Counted from the first letter of the stretch, positions 30,461-43,197 are shown. The stretch: DNA of 64,000 bases from Trichomonas vaginalis G3 (GCF_026262505.1 NC_067204.1:18516165-18580164), one strand, 5' to 3'. Numbers and translations are program-made. Notes: generated from the letters alone by a model not told the origin.

Positions 30461-33400
30461 TTTAAAAAAAAAAAAAGGTAGTGGGGCTTCCAGGCGTTGC
30501 GCCCTCTAGCCCGAAGATGCTTAGTATAAATAAGTTTTTATTCGAGGGGCTTCCAGGAGCTTTTCACAAATTAATATATGTTTTCATGTTTTGTCACTTT
30601 TCTGTCACTTTTCAGGAAAAAACATTTTTATTATTATATATAAATGAATTTTACAAAACCACCGTTACCGTTCTTTGGAAATAAGAGTAGATGTAAAGAT
30701 ATTCTATTGAGAGAACTTAAAGAACTACCGAATGGTCTAACATTTGTAGATTTGTTCGGTGGAAGTTTCTATATATCCCATTTGTGCCAATACAATTATC
30801 CAGACTCAAGAGTTATATGCAATGACTTCGACAACTATATGGACCGTCTCAAACTATACCAGACACAAACAATATATTGAAAGAGTTAAAAGAAAAGATA
30901 CTATAGGTAAGATGGAACGTATACCATTAGATAAGAAAAATATTGTGAGAGAGGTTTTGAAAAAGCAAGAATAATAGACTGGGATAGTATATCTGCTAGA
31001 CTATTATATAGTGGTTCTATAAGAGTTCATGACATTGAAACACTTATGTCAAAAGTTTTTATATCTTAAACTATACAAATGTTTTCAAAAAGAACATAGA
31101 AAATATATTGAGGGTATAGAGTTTTGTGAGATGTCGTTGGACAGAGTGTATGAAAAATATAAAGACAAGGAATGTTTTTTTATAGTGGACCCGCGTCTAT
31201 CTATAACACATGGGATTTCAATACCAAGTAGACTGGACTTTGAGAGACTCTTTAGAACTTTAGACGTTATACATAACCATCCATGCTTTTACTTTACATC
31301 CGATAAAAGTGGTTTGGAAACCGTTATGAGATGGTTAGAGGACATACATGACTAATGAGTTTAGATATGACAAGATAGAAATATGAGAGAGTCCTATAAA
31401 CCGGAGAAAGTGTCACAACAAAGAAATTTTATTGGTAAGTAAATGTGGTTTGAAATAGGACTACTTGTTTTAGGTTTTTTCCATTGTGGTCATTATTTTT
31501 TGACGTGGCAGAAGATATAGAGAATATGAAGATGAACCAATGCCCTGCAAATGTTCATCATTGTACTCGTAAGAGATATTTTTATCTAATATTAAATGGA
31601 CGCACAGAACTTAGCGAATGCACAGCAACCTGAACAACCAAAACGAGAAAATATTCCATGAAGTTAGAATACAAACTGCAATGGCAAAACTATGGTCAAG
31701 TGCCAACAGATGTACAAATGCAAACTGCATGTCAAATGACGCTGCGTTAGGCTTAACCATGGTATGCAAATATGAGATGGAAAGATTTTATACAAACCCT
31801 GAAGTGGGATATAACAACTTTATGCAGATGACGCGAACACAGGAGTTGACCCAGAATATGTTTTCTACCAGAGGAGAAACAGAATGTATGAGCTCCAGTT
31901 AAAGAATGCTATGGAACTCAACGGAAACGTAAGAGACTAGGCGGACATTAGATTTTTACACGTAGTAAATGGTTTCTTCAGTAGTATTGGAAACTTCTTC
32001 AGAAGAGTTGGAAGAGGATATGGAATGGAATAAAATCTGTCGGAAGAGGAGTATGGAACGGTGTCAAAAAATATTGGTAAAAAGTAGGTCAGTTCGTTGG
32101 TATTATACCTAAAGACCCTGAACCAGAAGAACAAGCTCCTGTTATACAACAGCCCTGAACCTGCACCACAGTCTAGTTGGCAACCAAATCCAACACCCTC
32201 AACCGTATTAAAAATTATATTTTTACCGTTCGATAGTAGTTGTATATAAACTAAGTTCTAAAGTAAAACGCATGGTATATGGAAAGTTATTCTTTTCTTC
32301 CATCTTGTGTAAACCATACTGAAAGTCTGAAATACTTCCACTTGGTGGTCGTATACTTTGTAGGTAGGTTTTTCGTAAAAACATTCATCAGACAAAGAAA
32401 GAAGAGTTTTGCGCACCAGAAAATGAGCATGAAACAATAATAGCATCTGGGTCGAAAATATTTTCATATGTTCCATTAGGGTTTTCGACTTCATAAAAGT
32501 TCGGGTGTATGGATATTCTGCAGGCAATTTAACATCCTCATAAATCTATGACCATGCCAAGTTGTTATATTTTGTAGAAATTAAACGTTTTCTCCAAGGT
32601 CTTCTATTTTTATTGAATTTAACAGTTGCATTTTTCCTGCAATAAATAATATCGAGATGGTATTCTCCTTCGTCAATGTTATACTGGTTTGCATATTCGA
32701 TATAGATATCGTTTATTTTTTCTTGAAAAGCTTGAAGATTGTTTCTAAGTTTACAAGCAAATTCACTTGTAAAAGTTTTCCCTGTTCAAATTTCTCATAC
32801 ATACGTTTTTCTTTGTTATAGTATCGAACTTCAAAGCGACCGTAAATGGGAAACCATGTATGGCTTCTGAAATGAACTTCATTCTACGAAAGCCAATAGC
32901 TTTTGTGACGGATGGGTCTCTTAACCATCTTAATGGGTAGTCAAAACGATAGCCTTCATGCTTTAACGGTATCTGTCTCAAACTTTTGACCGAACATTAG
33001 TAAAAAGTTCATCTAATGGTTTAGTTGTAGCAACTCTAGAATTTCTTTTTCTATTGAAAGCATATATTTTTATCTAGAATAAAAATGTCAAATGAAACAG
33101 CGTCTATGAGAGAACTACAAACACAACGACAACTCATTATGCAAGCTCTAAATAAAGAAACACAACAAACTTTTCAAACTATTCTATATCTAGAGTCATT
33201 GAAAGAAGGAACTTAAACTGACATTAAACCCAATGACAGATGAGTTTCTGTTTCAAGACAGTAAGAACCATACTGTCTGTATAAATCAACAAAAGGAACT
33301 TTAAACGAGAAACCTATAATGAACTTCTTTTGAAAGCAGATGTTGACAAGCAAAGCTGACAAAGAATATGTATGCAAACAAAAGAATATATTTGGCGCAT

Positions 33401-34855
33401 GGACAGAAAGAACCATACCCACAAAAACATCAACACTAACATCTATGACGTAGATTGAACTTCAAGAAAAGTTAGATGACCAAACCGCGGATAAGAACCA
33501 TACACATAAATCCTTCACTACTGTTAAAGAGCAGACGACATAATATTGAACTTTGACCTTGTTCAAGTGCACCATTAGAAATCCAAGTACAAGCGTAAAG
33601 AATACTCTTAACAATTTTAGATAACAGTTGCAGGAATATCGAGATCATGCCAGAAACTTTGAAGCATATGAACTACACAACAATGTTAGATAAGAAAGCA
33701 GACAAACAGAGCTTCAAACATTAAGACAGAAATACTTTCAAACATTATATCCTATAGGTTCTATTTATACGTCAATGAACTCTACCAGACCAGAAGTAGT
33801 ACTTGGTTTTGGAACTTGGACTCAAATAGTCGACAGGTTTTGTATTGTGCAAACTCTTAAAGGAAACAGGTGGAAGTAAAACGATTTCAGGTGCAAATTT
33901 ACCTGCACACAGTCACTCATAAATTTAAGACATCTCAAGAGGTGGGCATAGGCATAAATATTGGGATTGGTCAGGAATGACAAAAGGTAAAGGATATGAT
34001 GTTAAAGACAACGTCTAGTTGCTATAGAATTGTTACTGGAGTAACACTGAGGGAGAGGAAACCATACACATCGCGTTTCAGGAATACACAAACAACGGGA
34101 CAAAGTAAAGACTACATGCCACCTTCATGACTGTATTCGGCATGGTATAGAAATGCTTAGTCGTCATTTTCAACTTCTTTAGCATATTCGTCAGGAGTTG
34201 TCTTATATTTGTTAGGAACTGTCTTTGAAAGTATACCACCTTGACTTTGACAAGTTTGAAACGAGGTCTGACAATAGTAGTTTTATCTTCTGCTTGCAGT
34301 CTGTACATTTGCCATGTTTGCCTAAAACTTCATAATATTCTCTTGTATATTTCTTTTCTATTTTTACGAACACGAATGTGAGTACCTGTCGGGTTCCCAT
34401 TGTTGTCATAGTCAATAGTATTTTCATATGGGTCGCGTTTAGGTATTTCTATTTTTACTTTGTCACCTTTCTGAAGTTTGAAGCCGGCATTCTTTCTTGT
34501 TTGTCTCTTTTGACTAAATTATTAAATATATAGTCTTTCTCTAAGTCAGGGTTTTTCATTTCTTCAGGGGAGTGGTTTCCCAAACCTTTTTGTTTACGGC
34601 TATTGTAAATATTTAAAACTGTCTCATCTTTGCCATGGAGAAGTGTCTATATTGTCGTCATATGAATTTCATTTACTTCACCACCTTGTGGTTGGTTTAA
34701 GTCTCTTAACATTTTTAACAACGTCAATGACACCAAGAGCAGAATGGTTTTTGGTCGACAATGAAATATTGGTTTACATTTTTTGAACGCAGATAGTTTT
34801 TAATATCGTCTGATTTGAAAGAACTTTCATAGTCAGATGTCAGTTTTGTTGGATG
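30461..34855. mobile_element. Noisy copy of the E1 left arm
   Basis: Starts with the terminal repeat (30,478 onward), then methyltransferase region (30,644-31,457), the 43-residue membrane gene, the 120- and 80-residue genes, the minus-strand 282-residue gene region (32,220-33,065), the fibre gene (about 33,085-34,150) and part of the integrase, where similarity stops near 34,855. Many small breaks, probably mostly technical. Confidence 0.75.
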
Positions 34856-35116
34856 AACAAGTTTGTATGCTTTGCCTTCTTAAGGTTTGAGAACCTTCTG
34901 TCAAAATTTCTTTGACTGTTAACAAACCTTCTATGTCTAAGTCTTCAAATTTCGCACCATTTTTAGTCACAATAGCAAACTTAACTGGTTCGATGTTCCA
35001 AACTTTGCTGAATGAAGACTTTTCAAAATGGTAGAAGTAAACATTCAATATGTGAATGGGTCTAGTTTCTTCTTAAGTCCTGACATGTACTTGTTTACTG
35101 AGATGAATTTCGTCAT
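34856..35116 (-). pseudogene. 5' fragment of an unidentified element gene, cut at the junction
   Basis: Sequence unique in the window. A minus-strand gene starts MTKFISVNKYMSGLKKKLDPF at 35,116, preceded by TTTTTATCCGATAAAAAG, the element start motif. The region also encodes a phrase VWNIEPVKFAIVTKNG. It runs into the junction with the noisy segment, so most of the gene is missing. It may be one of the usual Polinton genes absent elsewhere here (protease or packaging ATPase), but the visible part has no diagnostic motif. About one break. Confidence 0.45.
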
Positions 35117-35128
35117 CTTTTTATCGGA

Positions 35129-35134
35129 TAAAAA
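35129..35134 (-). promoter_or_regulatory. Element start motif TTTTTA before the 35,116 gene
   Basis: TTTTTATCCGATAAAAAGATG on the minus strand; motif 13 nt before the start. Confidence 0.5.
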
Positions 35135-35195
35135 AATATTTTTTTTTAAAATTTACTCAGAAAAATTTTTCTTTGTATATACACCATTCTGTAGT

Positions 35196-36383
35196 CTAAA
35201 AGACTTTTGACATTTGCCAAGAATGTTCGTTTAGACGCTGCATATAACCATATTCTTGACAATATTGTTTATACGAATCGTACAATGACCTTTCATCTAA
35301 ACACTCAAAAGTCGTTTCATCTATGAACAGTTCATATACACTCTTGTTTGCTTCTAACATGTTTGTCTCTCTTCGGTATGTGGAATTTGTCTTGGATTGA
35401 ACTTTGAAATATCTAATGTCATGAATATGAGAACAAGTGGTTGTAAAAGTCAGATGTCAAAGTTTCTGCTAAGTCGTCAAAATATTCTGTATCTTGCATA
35501 TGAGAATCTGACGTTCTGACAACTACATATCTTCTGTCAGAACTTTCTAACTTCATCGGAACAGCATTGTTTGAAACCATAATGAAATTTGCAACATTTT
35601 CACAAACTCTTTGGTCTTTATATTTTCTTTCAACAACTCCAACTTTGTCTGTTATAAGACTCTTCAAAGCATCTGAGTTCAAAACTTTGTTGTATCTATA
35701 CTTTGAAGTTCGTTAACATACTATAAGTTTCATATTCTCTATTGAAGAGTTAAATTTACCGCAGATGTTTTCTAAGTTTGTCATATTAGGGTTCGAATAG
35801 CCTCTAACAGTTTGCATAAGATATCTGTAAAGAATGTGTTCTTACCTGTTCCTTGTTTTCCAATTATAATGAGAGCAGTTTCATTTTTAGCACTTGGATG
35901 TTGTAAGATGTTTGCAAACCAACATAAGATATACTCATAGACTCTTTTCGTTTCCATTGCATATAATTTCTTTGACATGGTCTAACCAGCTTCTATAACA
36001 TTTTCTTTCCATTCTACTTGTTCGTATTTATATCCAGTGAAGATAGAATAGAAGTTTGGAGATGGTGTATAGAACTTTATACCACGAACTGAAAAATCTT
36101 CAAGTTTTGACAATAAGATATCCCAAGCATCTAACATCTTCATACCAACTTGTACGACTTTTATTTTCTTAAGTTTCTGTCTACATTCTTGTTCAGACAC
36201 TATTGTTGCTCTTGGTTTGTTAAAGACAACATCCCATTCTTTCATAACATAACATTCTGGGGCAGAGTCGACATAAATGACTAAACGTTTCAAATTCTCG
36301 ACTGCTTTGTTATAGTCTCTAAATGGACACATATTTCTGAATGCTTGGAAGTCATAAAAATCTGAAACATCTATTCTGTACAT
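35196..36383 (-). pseudogene. SF3 (D5/P4-primase-like) helicase, E1
   Basis: Starts MYRIDVSDFYDFQAFRNM. The middle contains IIIGKQGTGKNTFF, a Walker A motif, followed by VANFIMVSNNAVPMKLE and SSDRRYVVVRTSD, the sensor/arginine region typical of poxvirus D5-like and phage P4-type superfamily 3 helicases. About 390 residues, so mainly the helicase without an obvious primase domain. Likely role: unwinding during element replication, alongside the family B polymerase. Its start motif is the close-spaced TTTTTATAAAAATG shared with the polymerase gene. Roughly two or three breaks in this copy. Confidence 0.7.
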
Positions 36384-36412
36384 TTTTATAAAAATAAAAA
36401 AAATATTTTTTT

Positions 36413-37201
36413 TTATTCTTGACTTTGTTGTTCTTGAGCTATTTGTTGCATTTGTTGTTCTTGAGCTATTTGTTGTTGAAGTTGTTCTTGTAGTACAATA
36501 CTTTCACCAGTTGCATCTTCCAATTCGAAACTTTCTGCCGTCATTGACAAATACATAGGACATAAAAGTTTTACAGGAACAAAGTTTGCGTCAACTAAGG
36601 TTAAGTTAATGTTTGCTAAAGTGTTTGAGTTTACTAAGCTGAAAACTCTGCATTCGAATGAACAATAGGCAAACCAGCAGAGAATGTGTTGTTTATACGC
36701 ATAAGTATCTTTTGGTCATAAGTAGTTTCTGTCGACATTCGAATAACACTTTGAACCTAAGTTTGAAACAATATATAAAATAGGTGTACTTAAAGTCAAT
36801 GGAACAGACATTCCTTGTATGACACCTTTTCCTGTTATAGGAAACTGTTGGTAGTAAAAACCAGATATAAGTTTTGTATTATAGCTCATATTGTTTATAG
36901 TAAACTCAGTCGGACATCCAAACATAATGAAACCTGCTCTAGTTGCAGCACATGTTACACCCGTACTTAAAGTATTAAATAAGTCAACAAAACCTGTTGG
37001 TGGTATATCTGAGTAAGTATCTTCAAAGGAGTATTTTTTACCATTCACAACAACAAAGTCTTCTGGTGTCAAAAGAGCAAAACAGGCTTTAGTCGTCATT
37101 GTGTTTAAGGTTAGTTTACAATATCGTCCTTGAGGACTTTGTAAGTTTGTTGTTATAGAATTATATGACTCGGGGTTTTTAGTCGTAATAGTATAAACCA
37201 T
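36413..37201 (-). pseudogene. Candidate minor capsid (penton-like) protein, E1
   Basis: Sister of 337-1,123, almost identical up to the C-terminal region, which here ends in a longer Gln-rich tail with the phrase QQIAQEQQ repeated. Start MVYTITTKNPES at 37,201; an upstream ATG near the end of the neighbouring gene is possible. Role inferred only from size, beta-rich character and neighbours. About one break. Confidence 0.4.
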
Positions 37202-37219
37202 ATGTCTTCTGCCATTTAC

Positions 37220-37801
37220 TTAGCAAATAAATTTTAATGAAATGTTGTGGTCGTCAAATATTTTTATAACGTCTGGGAAACTATATTTTAAGTTCAACGT
37301 TTCACCTCCTTTCATAACGTATATCTTGTCAATGACATTATATGAAACACCACAGCAACTAATGTCGGGTTCTATTTCTTTGATGTTTATATCGTCTGCC
37401 TCTGTCAAAAGTTTCAATAGTTCTTTCAAAACTTCATGAGGTGCAATGACATATGAGTTCACTTTTACAGGGTTGTGTTCGACCAAGTTTAACATTATAC
37501 CTAAAGCTTGACAAATCTTCTCCTGAGTTTTAAGTTTGTCTTTCAGTTGTTGGTAGTCGTTTCGAATATCTGCAACAGAACTTAAGTCTCTGCTAACTTC
37601 AGGATATGTTGGTTGTTCTTTTACAGGAACTATTGTTATACCATCTTCGTCTTCGTATGGTTTCCCCACTTCAACATCTCTGTCTTTGACATTGACAACA
37701 ACACTTTGACTGTTTGTTTGAGTTGGTGAATTTAACTTCACATCTGCCACCGCCATTAAACCTTTTGAAACACTTACGCTTCTATTTTTCGGAAATGACA
37801 T
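37220..37801 (-). CDS. Unrecognised 193-residue element protein, E1 (whole)
   Basis: Start chosen at MSFPKNRSVSV (37,801), not the longer frame to 37,966, because TTTTTATTCTAAGTAAAATG lies directly before it and the longer frame overlaps the divergent gene at 37,820. Disordered N-terminus with two Val-rich phrases (SVVVNVKDRDVEVG, ITIVPVKEQPTY), a helical middle, and a compact C-terminal half with a CC pair. No known motif. It sits between the candidate minor and major capsid genes, which favours an assembly or virion role. Looks whole. Confidence 0.55.
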   Translation of the reverse strand: MSFPKNRSVSVSKGLMAVADVKLNSPTQTNSQSVVVNVKDRDVEVGKPYEDEDGITIVPVKEQPTYPEVSRDLSSVADIRNDYQQLKDKLKTQEKICQALGIMLNLVEHNPVKVNSYVIAPHEVLKELLKLLTEADDINIKEIEPDISCCGVSYNVIDKIYVMKGGETLNLKYSFPDVIKIFDDHNISLKFIC

Positions 37802-37819
37802 TTTACTTAGAATAAAAAG

Positions 37820-38329
37820 ATGGACGTATTTGAGTATCTCTTCGAATTGAAGCAAAACAAAGTTTACACACACAAACAATACAAATACATTGACAGAATA
37901 GTTCTTTACACAAACAATGGAAAATGTTATAGAATAGCAGTCTTTGCTGAACCTAAATATTTTCATAAAGCAAAGAAAGTTGGTATAACTGAAATGGTGA
38001 AAGTTCTTGAAGCAGACAAAAATATAACTTCAAAACTGACCGATATTTCTAAAGGTAAGTTTATAATACAATATTATGTCAAAACTGGCGTACTGTCAAT
38101 ATTTGACGGAGAGAAGTCAGTTCAAGAACAACTTACTGACCTGCCAAAATCTGCTCGATGGAAGCTGTCGTTATGCCAATCTGAGGAGCCCAGCAGGTTT
38201 CATCGAACGAATCTTCAAAAGAGCATCTTCCGTGAAAAGTGCTATTGGTTTTGTAAACTTCTTTGCTTTCAATTCATCTGGACCGTCTCTGTCACCAGTA
38301 TATTGTATTTGAACTGTACCAACAGTTGA
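37820..38329 (+). CDS. Unrecognised small element protein, convergent with the MCP gene, E1 copy
   Basis: Sister of 1,742-2,161, starting MDVFEYLFELKQNKVY. The first 115 or so residues agree closely with the other copy; the C-terminal part lies antisense within the MCP 3' end and differs between copies, so only the N-terminal part is reliably native. It shares its 18-bp upstream region with the divergent 193-residue gene. Confidence 0.45.
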   Translation: MDVFEYLFELKQNKVYTHKQYKYIDRIVLYTNNGKCYRIAVFAEPKYFHKAKKVGITEMVKVLEADKNITSKLTDISKGKFIIQYYVKTGVLSIFDGEKSVQEQLTDLPKSARWKLSLCQSEEPSRFHRTNLQKSIFREKCYWFCKLLCFQFIWTVSVTSILYLNCTNS

Positions 38330-39734
38330 AATACCACCCATAAAGTCTTCTGAGTCAGCAAATGGAATGCCAAGCCAAAAGTTTGAACGGTCTCTATTTG
38401 TATATTGAGTTTTTTGACCTCCTGAATGAGTCCATACTTTCACATATGGCATAATAGAACTTTGCATTTCAGGGTTAATGGTTGTTGTGAAGTTGTTGTT
38501 AAAGTTCATAGCATCTAATGTCAAGTTGTATGACCTCATATCTTCAACTGTAGAATATTCTTCTCTTGGATAATATTTGCCATCTATGTTTATATGATAT
38601 TTAATACCGGGTTGTAGAAACAAGAATAGTCATTTATAGTTCGTCTGAACAGTACAAACATAGTATCTGCATGTTTCATTGCAGTTGTTAAGGCAATATC
38701 TGTTCTTGCACCTGGGTCAGCACTTTGGTTTCCAACTTCACCTGCAAAGTCTTTGACAGATATTTGGTGTATAGGGAACATAAGTGGAACTGCAATATAT
38801 TTGGCAGCTAAAGCATTTGAAATATCTGGGTCCAACATATAGACTGCAAGTCTGCTTTCTATTCTCTTGCATTCAAATTTTTCGCATGTGAACTTAACTG
38901 GGTCCCAAGCATCTCCAGCAGCATTGAAATAATAGTTTACTTCAGTGTTGAGGTTTGAGAAACCAAAGTCTAAGTCAACTTTGTCTTTTGCAAAAGTCAC
39001 AGAACTTGGCTCCACCAGTTCCAGCTACAGTAATAGTGAATGGGTCTTGTGTTGGTGCAATGACTAAGTTATTTTTGCTTGGAGTAAGTTCGATAGAAAT
39101 TTTTCCTGCCCAGTTTGGCAAGTATCTTAAAAACCTGAAGATGAGGAAAGATGACAAAGGAACTCTAAGTTTCAGTTTTACTTTGGTTACTGCTGGCTGC
39201 AGTTTGTCCAGAAAGGTTAACATAAACTCCTGGAACGTTAGGGTCAAGTCTTCTTATTTTCTCAATAGTTGCATACTGGTCTGTTTGTTCTCTAGCTTGT
39301 GGTTGTACTGAGTTTCTCAAAGCGAACCATTCATAGTTTGCCCATGTTACTGTTTGAACTAAGTCAGAGTTAGAATATATCTTATATCCCATGAAAACTT
39401 CTGGAGCATATTGGTATCCGACATAGAAAATTCCATTGCAACCTTTCTTGTCAGACAACTTGGCAGAAGGTTTTATTTCAATGTCTTGTTCCACGTATAA
39501 GAATGAGTTGTCAATAGAAATAATATGAAACCTGTCGCAAGCAATATCTACTGTTGTTGAAGAACCTTCTCCAAACTCACCTACATTTCCATAAGAAACA
39601 GCAGTTGTATATTCGTAAGTTCCAGGAACTATTTCTGACCTTCTAATGGCATTGTCGCATTCGTTATACCATTCGGAAACATTTCCGTTCATGGCATCCA
39701 AAACTGTTGGCGTTATATTCTGAGCGGCGTACAT
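38133..39734 (-). pseudogene. Candidate major capsid protein, E1 copy
   Basis: Sister of 2,055-3,664; start MYAAQNITPTVL at 39,734 with the TTTTTA-type region upstream. Long stretches are identical between copies, while two short segments diverge (around 38,905-39,040 and 39,180-39,215), consistent with variable surface loops. About two or three breaks. The capsid assignment is by size, beta-rich composition and Polinton context. Confidence 0.5.
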
Positions 39735-39765
39735 TTCATATGGGTAAAATATAGAATAGTTGGAT

Positions 39766-42700
39766 TTATGTGTCATAATAGAACCCACTCCGACCAAGCT
39801 TTACTTTCTTCCTGACTGAGTTTTTAACTCTTCTTTTTCCTTCATTGCCACTACTTTCACTAGATGAAGTTAGTTCTTCACTACTTTCACTTTGTTCTAC
39901 TCTTCTCTTCTTCTTTGGTGTCGCTTTTGGTAACTTGCCCTCTGCTTCAAGTTGTTGCATCTTTGCCTCATGTTCACCTAGTATGTTGCAAATTTTCCAT
40001 GTCCTTTTTGCCTTTGGGCTCTGGTCGCCCATCTCAGGTAACCTATATCCTAGAAAGAGTTTGTCATAGTTTGTATTTGAGTCTTCGCGTATTGTTTGCA
40101 TGACTCTTTCCTGAGTTTCCGGTTCAAGCTCTTCAAACAGAGCTTGTCCATATGGAATAAGCTCGTTTCCAAATATATGTTTTTGTAGCCATTCTGGTTT
40201 TCTTTCCATGTTACCAATAATATCTTTTTGTGAATGGGAAAGCTTTTACCCAATCTTTCAGTCTTGCGTCATTTATTTCTGTAGTTGGTTTTATTTTGTC
40301 AAGGAACATGTTTTTCAATACTAACATTTCATTTGGTACTGTCCATTTGAGTTTTCTTAAATATTCATCCCTTCTCAGTTTATTGTCTGCAAAGTAAGTT
40401 TTTATGACATTTTGCAAACTTTCGTTTGCAAGGTCATGTACAATAGGTTCTCTTCCTTCTCTCTCCCTAACTTCTTTCTAAACTCTTCACCAAATATACA
40501 TCTCTATGGTTCTGTGTAGTTCTTTGAGATAAATGTTCTAGAACGTCAGGTGTTATATTTCATCAGCCATGTTCATTTCATACTGGTCCAAATATCTGCA
40601 TCTTTCATATCTTTCAATGGCATTAAAGCCGCGCTGAAAATACCAGCTATATCTGGTTCACCATTCACTTCCATTGCGTCTACAACTTCTTGGAATTGTG
40701 GTTGTAAGTTTATGAACCACCTATCCGGATTAGCTTTATGACCCCATCTCATTGTAGTTCCATAGTCTGCAGAAACAAAAGTAGGTTTGTTTCCATATTG
40801 GTTAGGTTCTGAATGAACTTTAAACAATGTTTCATTTTTATATGTTTTGTTGAAATTTAACCTTTTATTTTCACCGAGTTCGGCCAAAGATTGAACGTTA
40901 TATGGTCGTAAGTAAAAAGGATTGTTGTATTTGCTTACATTTTCTTTCAGTACTTCCATTCTATGCTGAATATTTTCATCTGGTGTTGGAGTCTTTTGTA
41001 TGTCGGCAAACGTTTTTCGATATTCTTCTACTATGTCAGCCGAATTTTTTTTAGACTCTTGGAAAGATTCCATATTCACCTCATACTCTTGTTGAGGGTC
41101 AAGATTTTTCGGCTGTTCCAAATCTTCATCTAGTTCTGTGAAGTTAGTTTCCAAAGGAGGGACTTGTTCGTTTCCTTCAGGCTCTTCTAGCTGTTGTTGC
41201 TGAACTATTTCTTCCATGTCTGGTTGTATCTGAACTTCTTCCTGTGGAGTTTCTTGTACCTCATCTGCTGGCATTTCATATATTCCGAGACCGTTTTTAA
41301 CAAGTTCCCTATTTAAGTCATTCGCATTCATAACCCTTTCTTCTTTCGTTCCGTCTCTATTTTTTACGCGTTTCATGAAGATAGTTGAATTATCATTTAT
41401 CTCTGACACCAAATATCTCGGAGTAAATTCATCCATGTCATTTGGATGATATGCTATTAAATCATATCCCTTAGCGAGCTTGTATTTTCCAGGTTTGAAA
41501 TTATATCCCATTTGGTGCTGAACCATAAAGCTAAATAGGTTCGGGTCAGTATTTCCTTCCTTGAACTTTCCAATAGCTTCTTTATATCTGTCACTAAAGT
41601 CAAGAGTATCTGGGTAACCATAATTTTCCTTAAGCATTTTTAAGAATTCTTGGTTTCCTTGTTCTCTACTTCTTTTATGTCCTTGCTCTGTTTGTTGTTG
41701 TTGTTGTGCAGGGTTTTGAACTGTTGGTTGCTGTGCTGGTTGTGGAGGTGGTTGTTGTGCTGGATTTTGAACTGTTGGTTGTTGTGTTGGATTTTGAACT
41801 GTTGGTTGTTGTGTTGGATTTTGAACTGTTGGTTGTTGTGTTGGATTTTGAACTGTTGGTTGTTGTGTTGGTTTTGGTGCATGCCTGTGTCTGTGTCCAT
41901 GTGACGATGTAAATGTTTTAGGTAGTCCTGGTGCAGGTGCTTCTCTTGGAGGGTTTGGTGGTATATAAGTTCCACTAGCTAGTATATAAGTTCCACCAGC
42001 TGGTAATAAAGTTCACCAGCTGGCACATATGTTCCATCTGCAGCATAATGTCCTACCTGACTTTTCGTTTTTAAGAAAGCATTTACTAGGTCTGTTTTGG
42101 TCTGTTGTAACTCTTTTTCTTGACTTTCCACAACAGTTGCTCTAACGGCGTCATAGGCACTTTGAACTGCCTGTCTCGTTGCTGCATCTGTTATTTTCGT
42201 CATATTTTGTGCTACTTCTCTTAACTCTTTGTCGAAACCTTCAGACTTCAGTTTCTTTCCAGATGAGAAGTCGTTCACTAGTTTCACCTTACTATGAAGA
42301 GCTTCGAAGGCGTTCTTAAAGTCAGCATTCATTAAAGCTTCATTTGAACTGTCTTCATCCGCTTGTATTTTTGTCCTTATTGACCCTATAAGTTGGGCTG
42401 CTTTAGCGTTGGCTTGGGCATCTAACCAGTCATTGTTAGCTTTTATATATTCTGCGCTTTTCATTGCCTTTTGCATGGCTGCGTCGTTATTTTTACTTTC
42501 TTGTGCTAAGTTTTCATACTGTACGGTTTGGTTTTGCAACTGTAAAAGTTTTTCTGCCTTTACATTTGCTTCAACTTCTTTTTTATACTCATCGCTATCC
42601 ATATATGTCTTCAGGGCTTTTGTTTTATTTCTTCATCTTTCAGTACTTTATATTGAGTAGTATGGTTTTTCAAATTTAAAACATCTTGTTCCATTTTTGC

Positions 42701-43174
42701 TACTTCTGCTGCTTTTTCTGACACTTTTTCGCATATTCCTCTGTACTTAGTTCTTTCAGTTGTTCTTCTTTCTTCTTTTTCTCTACGTTTAACTCATTGA
42801 GTTTCTTTGTGTGTCTGTCATATTCTAGTTTCTTTTCGTTTTCACTTATTTGTTTCTGTATGTCTATGTTTGACTTTTTGACATCTGTTATTTGATTTTT
42901 GAGTGAACTCAATTCATTTGACTTTGAGGGTTATAGGCTGTTCCGTCTGCAGCTCCACATAGCCTGCCATTTTCGCTAAAAGTGCCGCTCTTAAACCTCC
43001 ACTCTGTGCACCAATAACTCGGTTTAAAAGCATAGGGTTGCTTGACATTTGTTGCAACATAGTGGGGTCATTCATCATTTGTTGTTGCAACTGTTGTTGT
43101 GGTGTCAGTTTTACTATTGGATGTTTCAATGCTCTCTTCCTCTTACGTATATTCTTACGTAGCTTACGTGGCAT
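39766..43174 (-). pseudogene. Very large coiled-coil and Gln/Pro-repeat protein, E1 copy
   Basis: Sister of 3,697-7,076: same basic start, coiled-coil region, Gln/Pro repeat with a different number of QPTVQNPAQ units, globular part, and distal tail with KKKRRVEQSESSEE ending in FYYDT. About six to eight breaks, so this copy is clearly broken as assembled, in contrast to the nearly whole E0 copy. Confidence 0.6.
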
Positions 43175-43197
43175 TTTAAGTGAAGTTAAAAAGCGGT

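Larger units (their letters stand above)
19342..34855. other. Indel-saturated copy of 1,266-16,860 (probable unpolished or misjoined assembly segment)
   Basis: The same order as 1,266-16,860: element right arm with MCP and large-protein regions, terminal repeat near 25,490-25,590, host spacer including the 607-bp insertion, G2 3' part with five repeats, E1 left terminal repeat near 30,470-30,560, then methyltransferase to integrase. Differences are overwhelmingly single-base insertions and deletions every few tens of bases, equally in genes, spacer and repeats, with few substitutions. True decay would give many substitutions, so uncorrected long-read sequence is the better explanation. At a few sites the element part agrees with the 36-43 kb arm rather than with 1-7 kb. 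Confidence 0.75.

Noticed and set aside
19342-34855. Ancient tandem duplication decayed into pseudogenes
   Set aside because: Indels are dense but substitutions are few, and non-coding host spacer is affected equally; old decay would show many substitutions.
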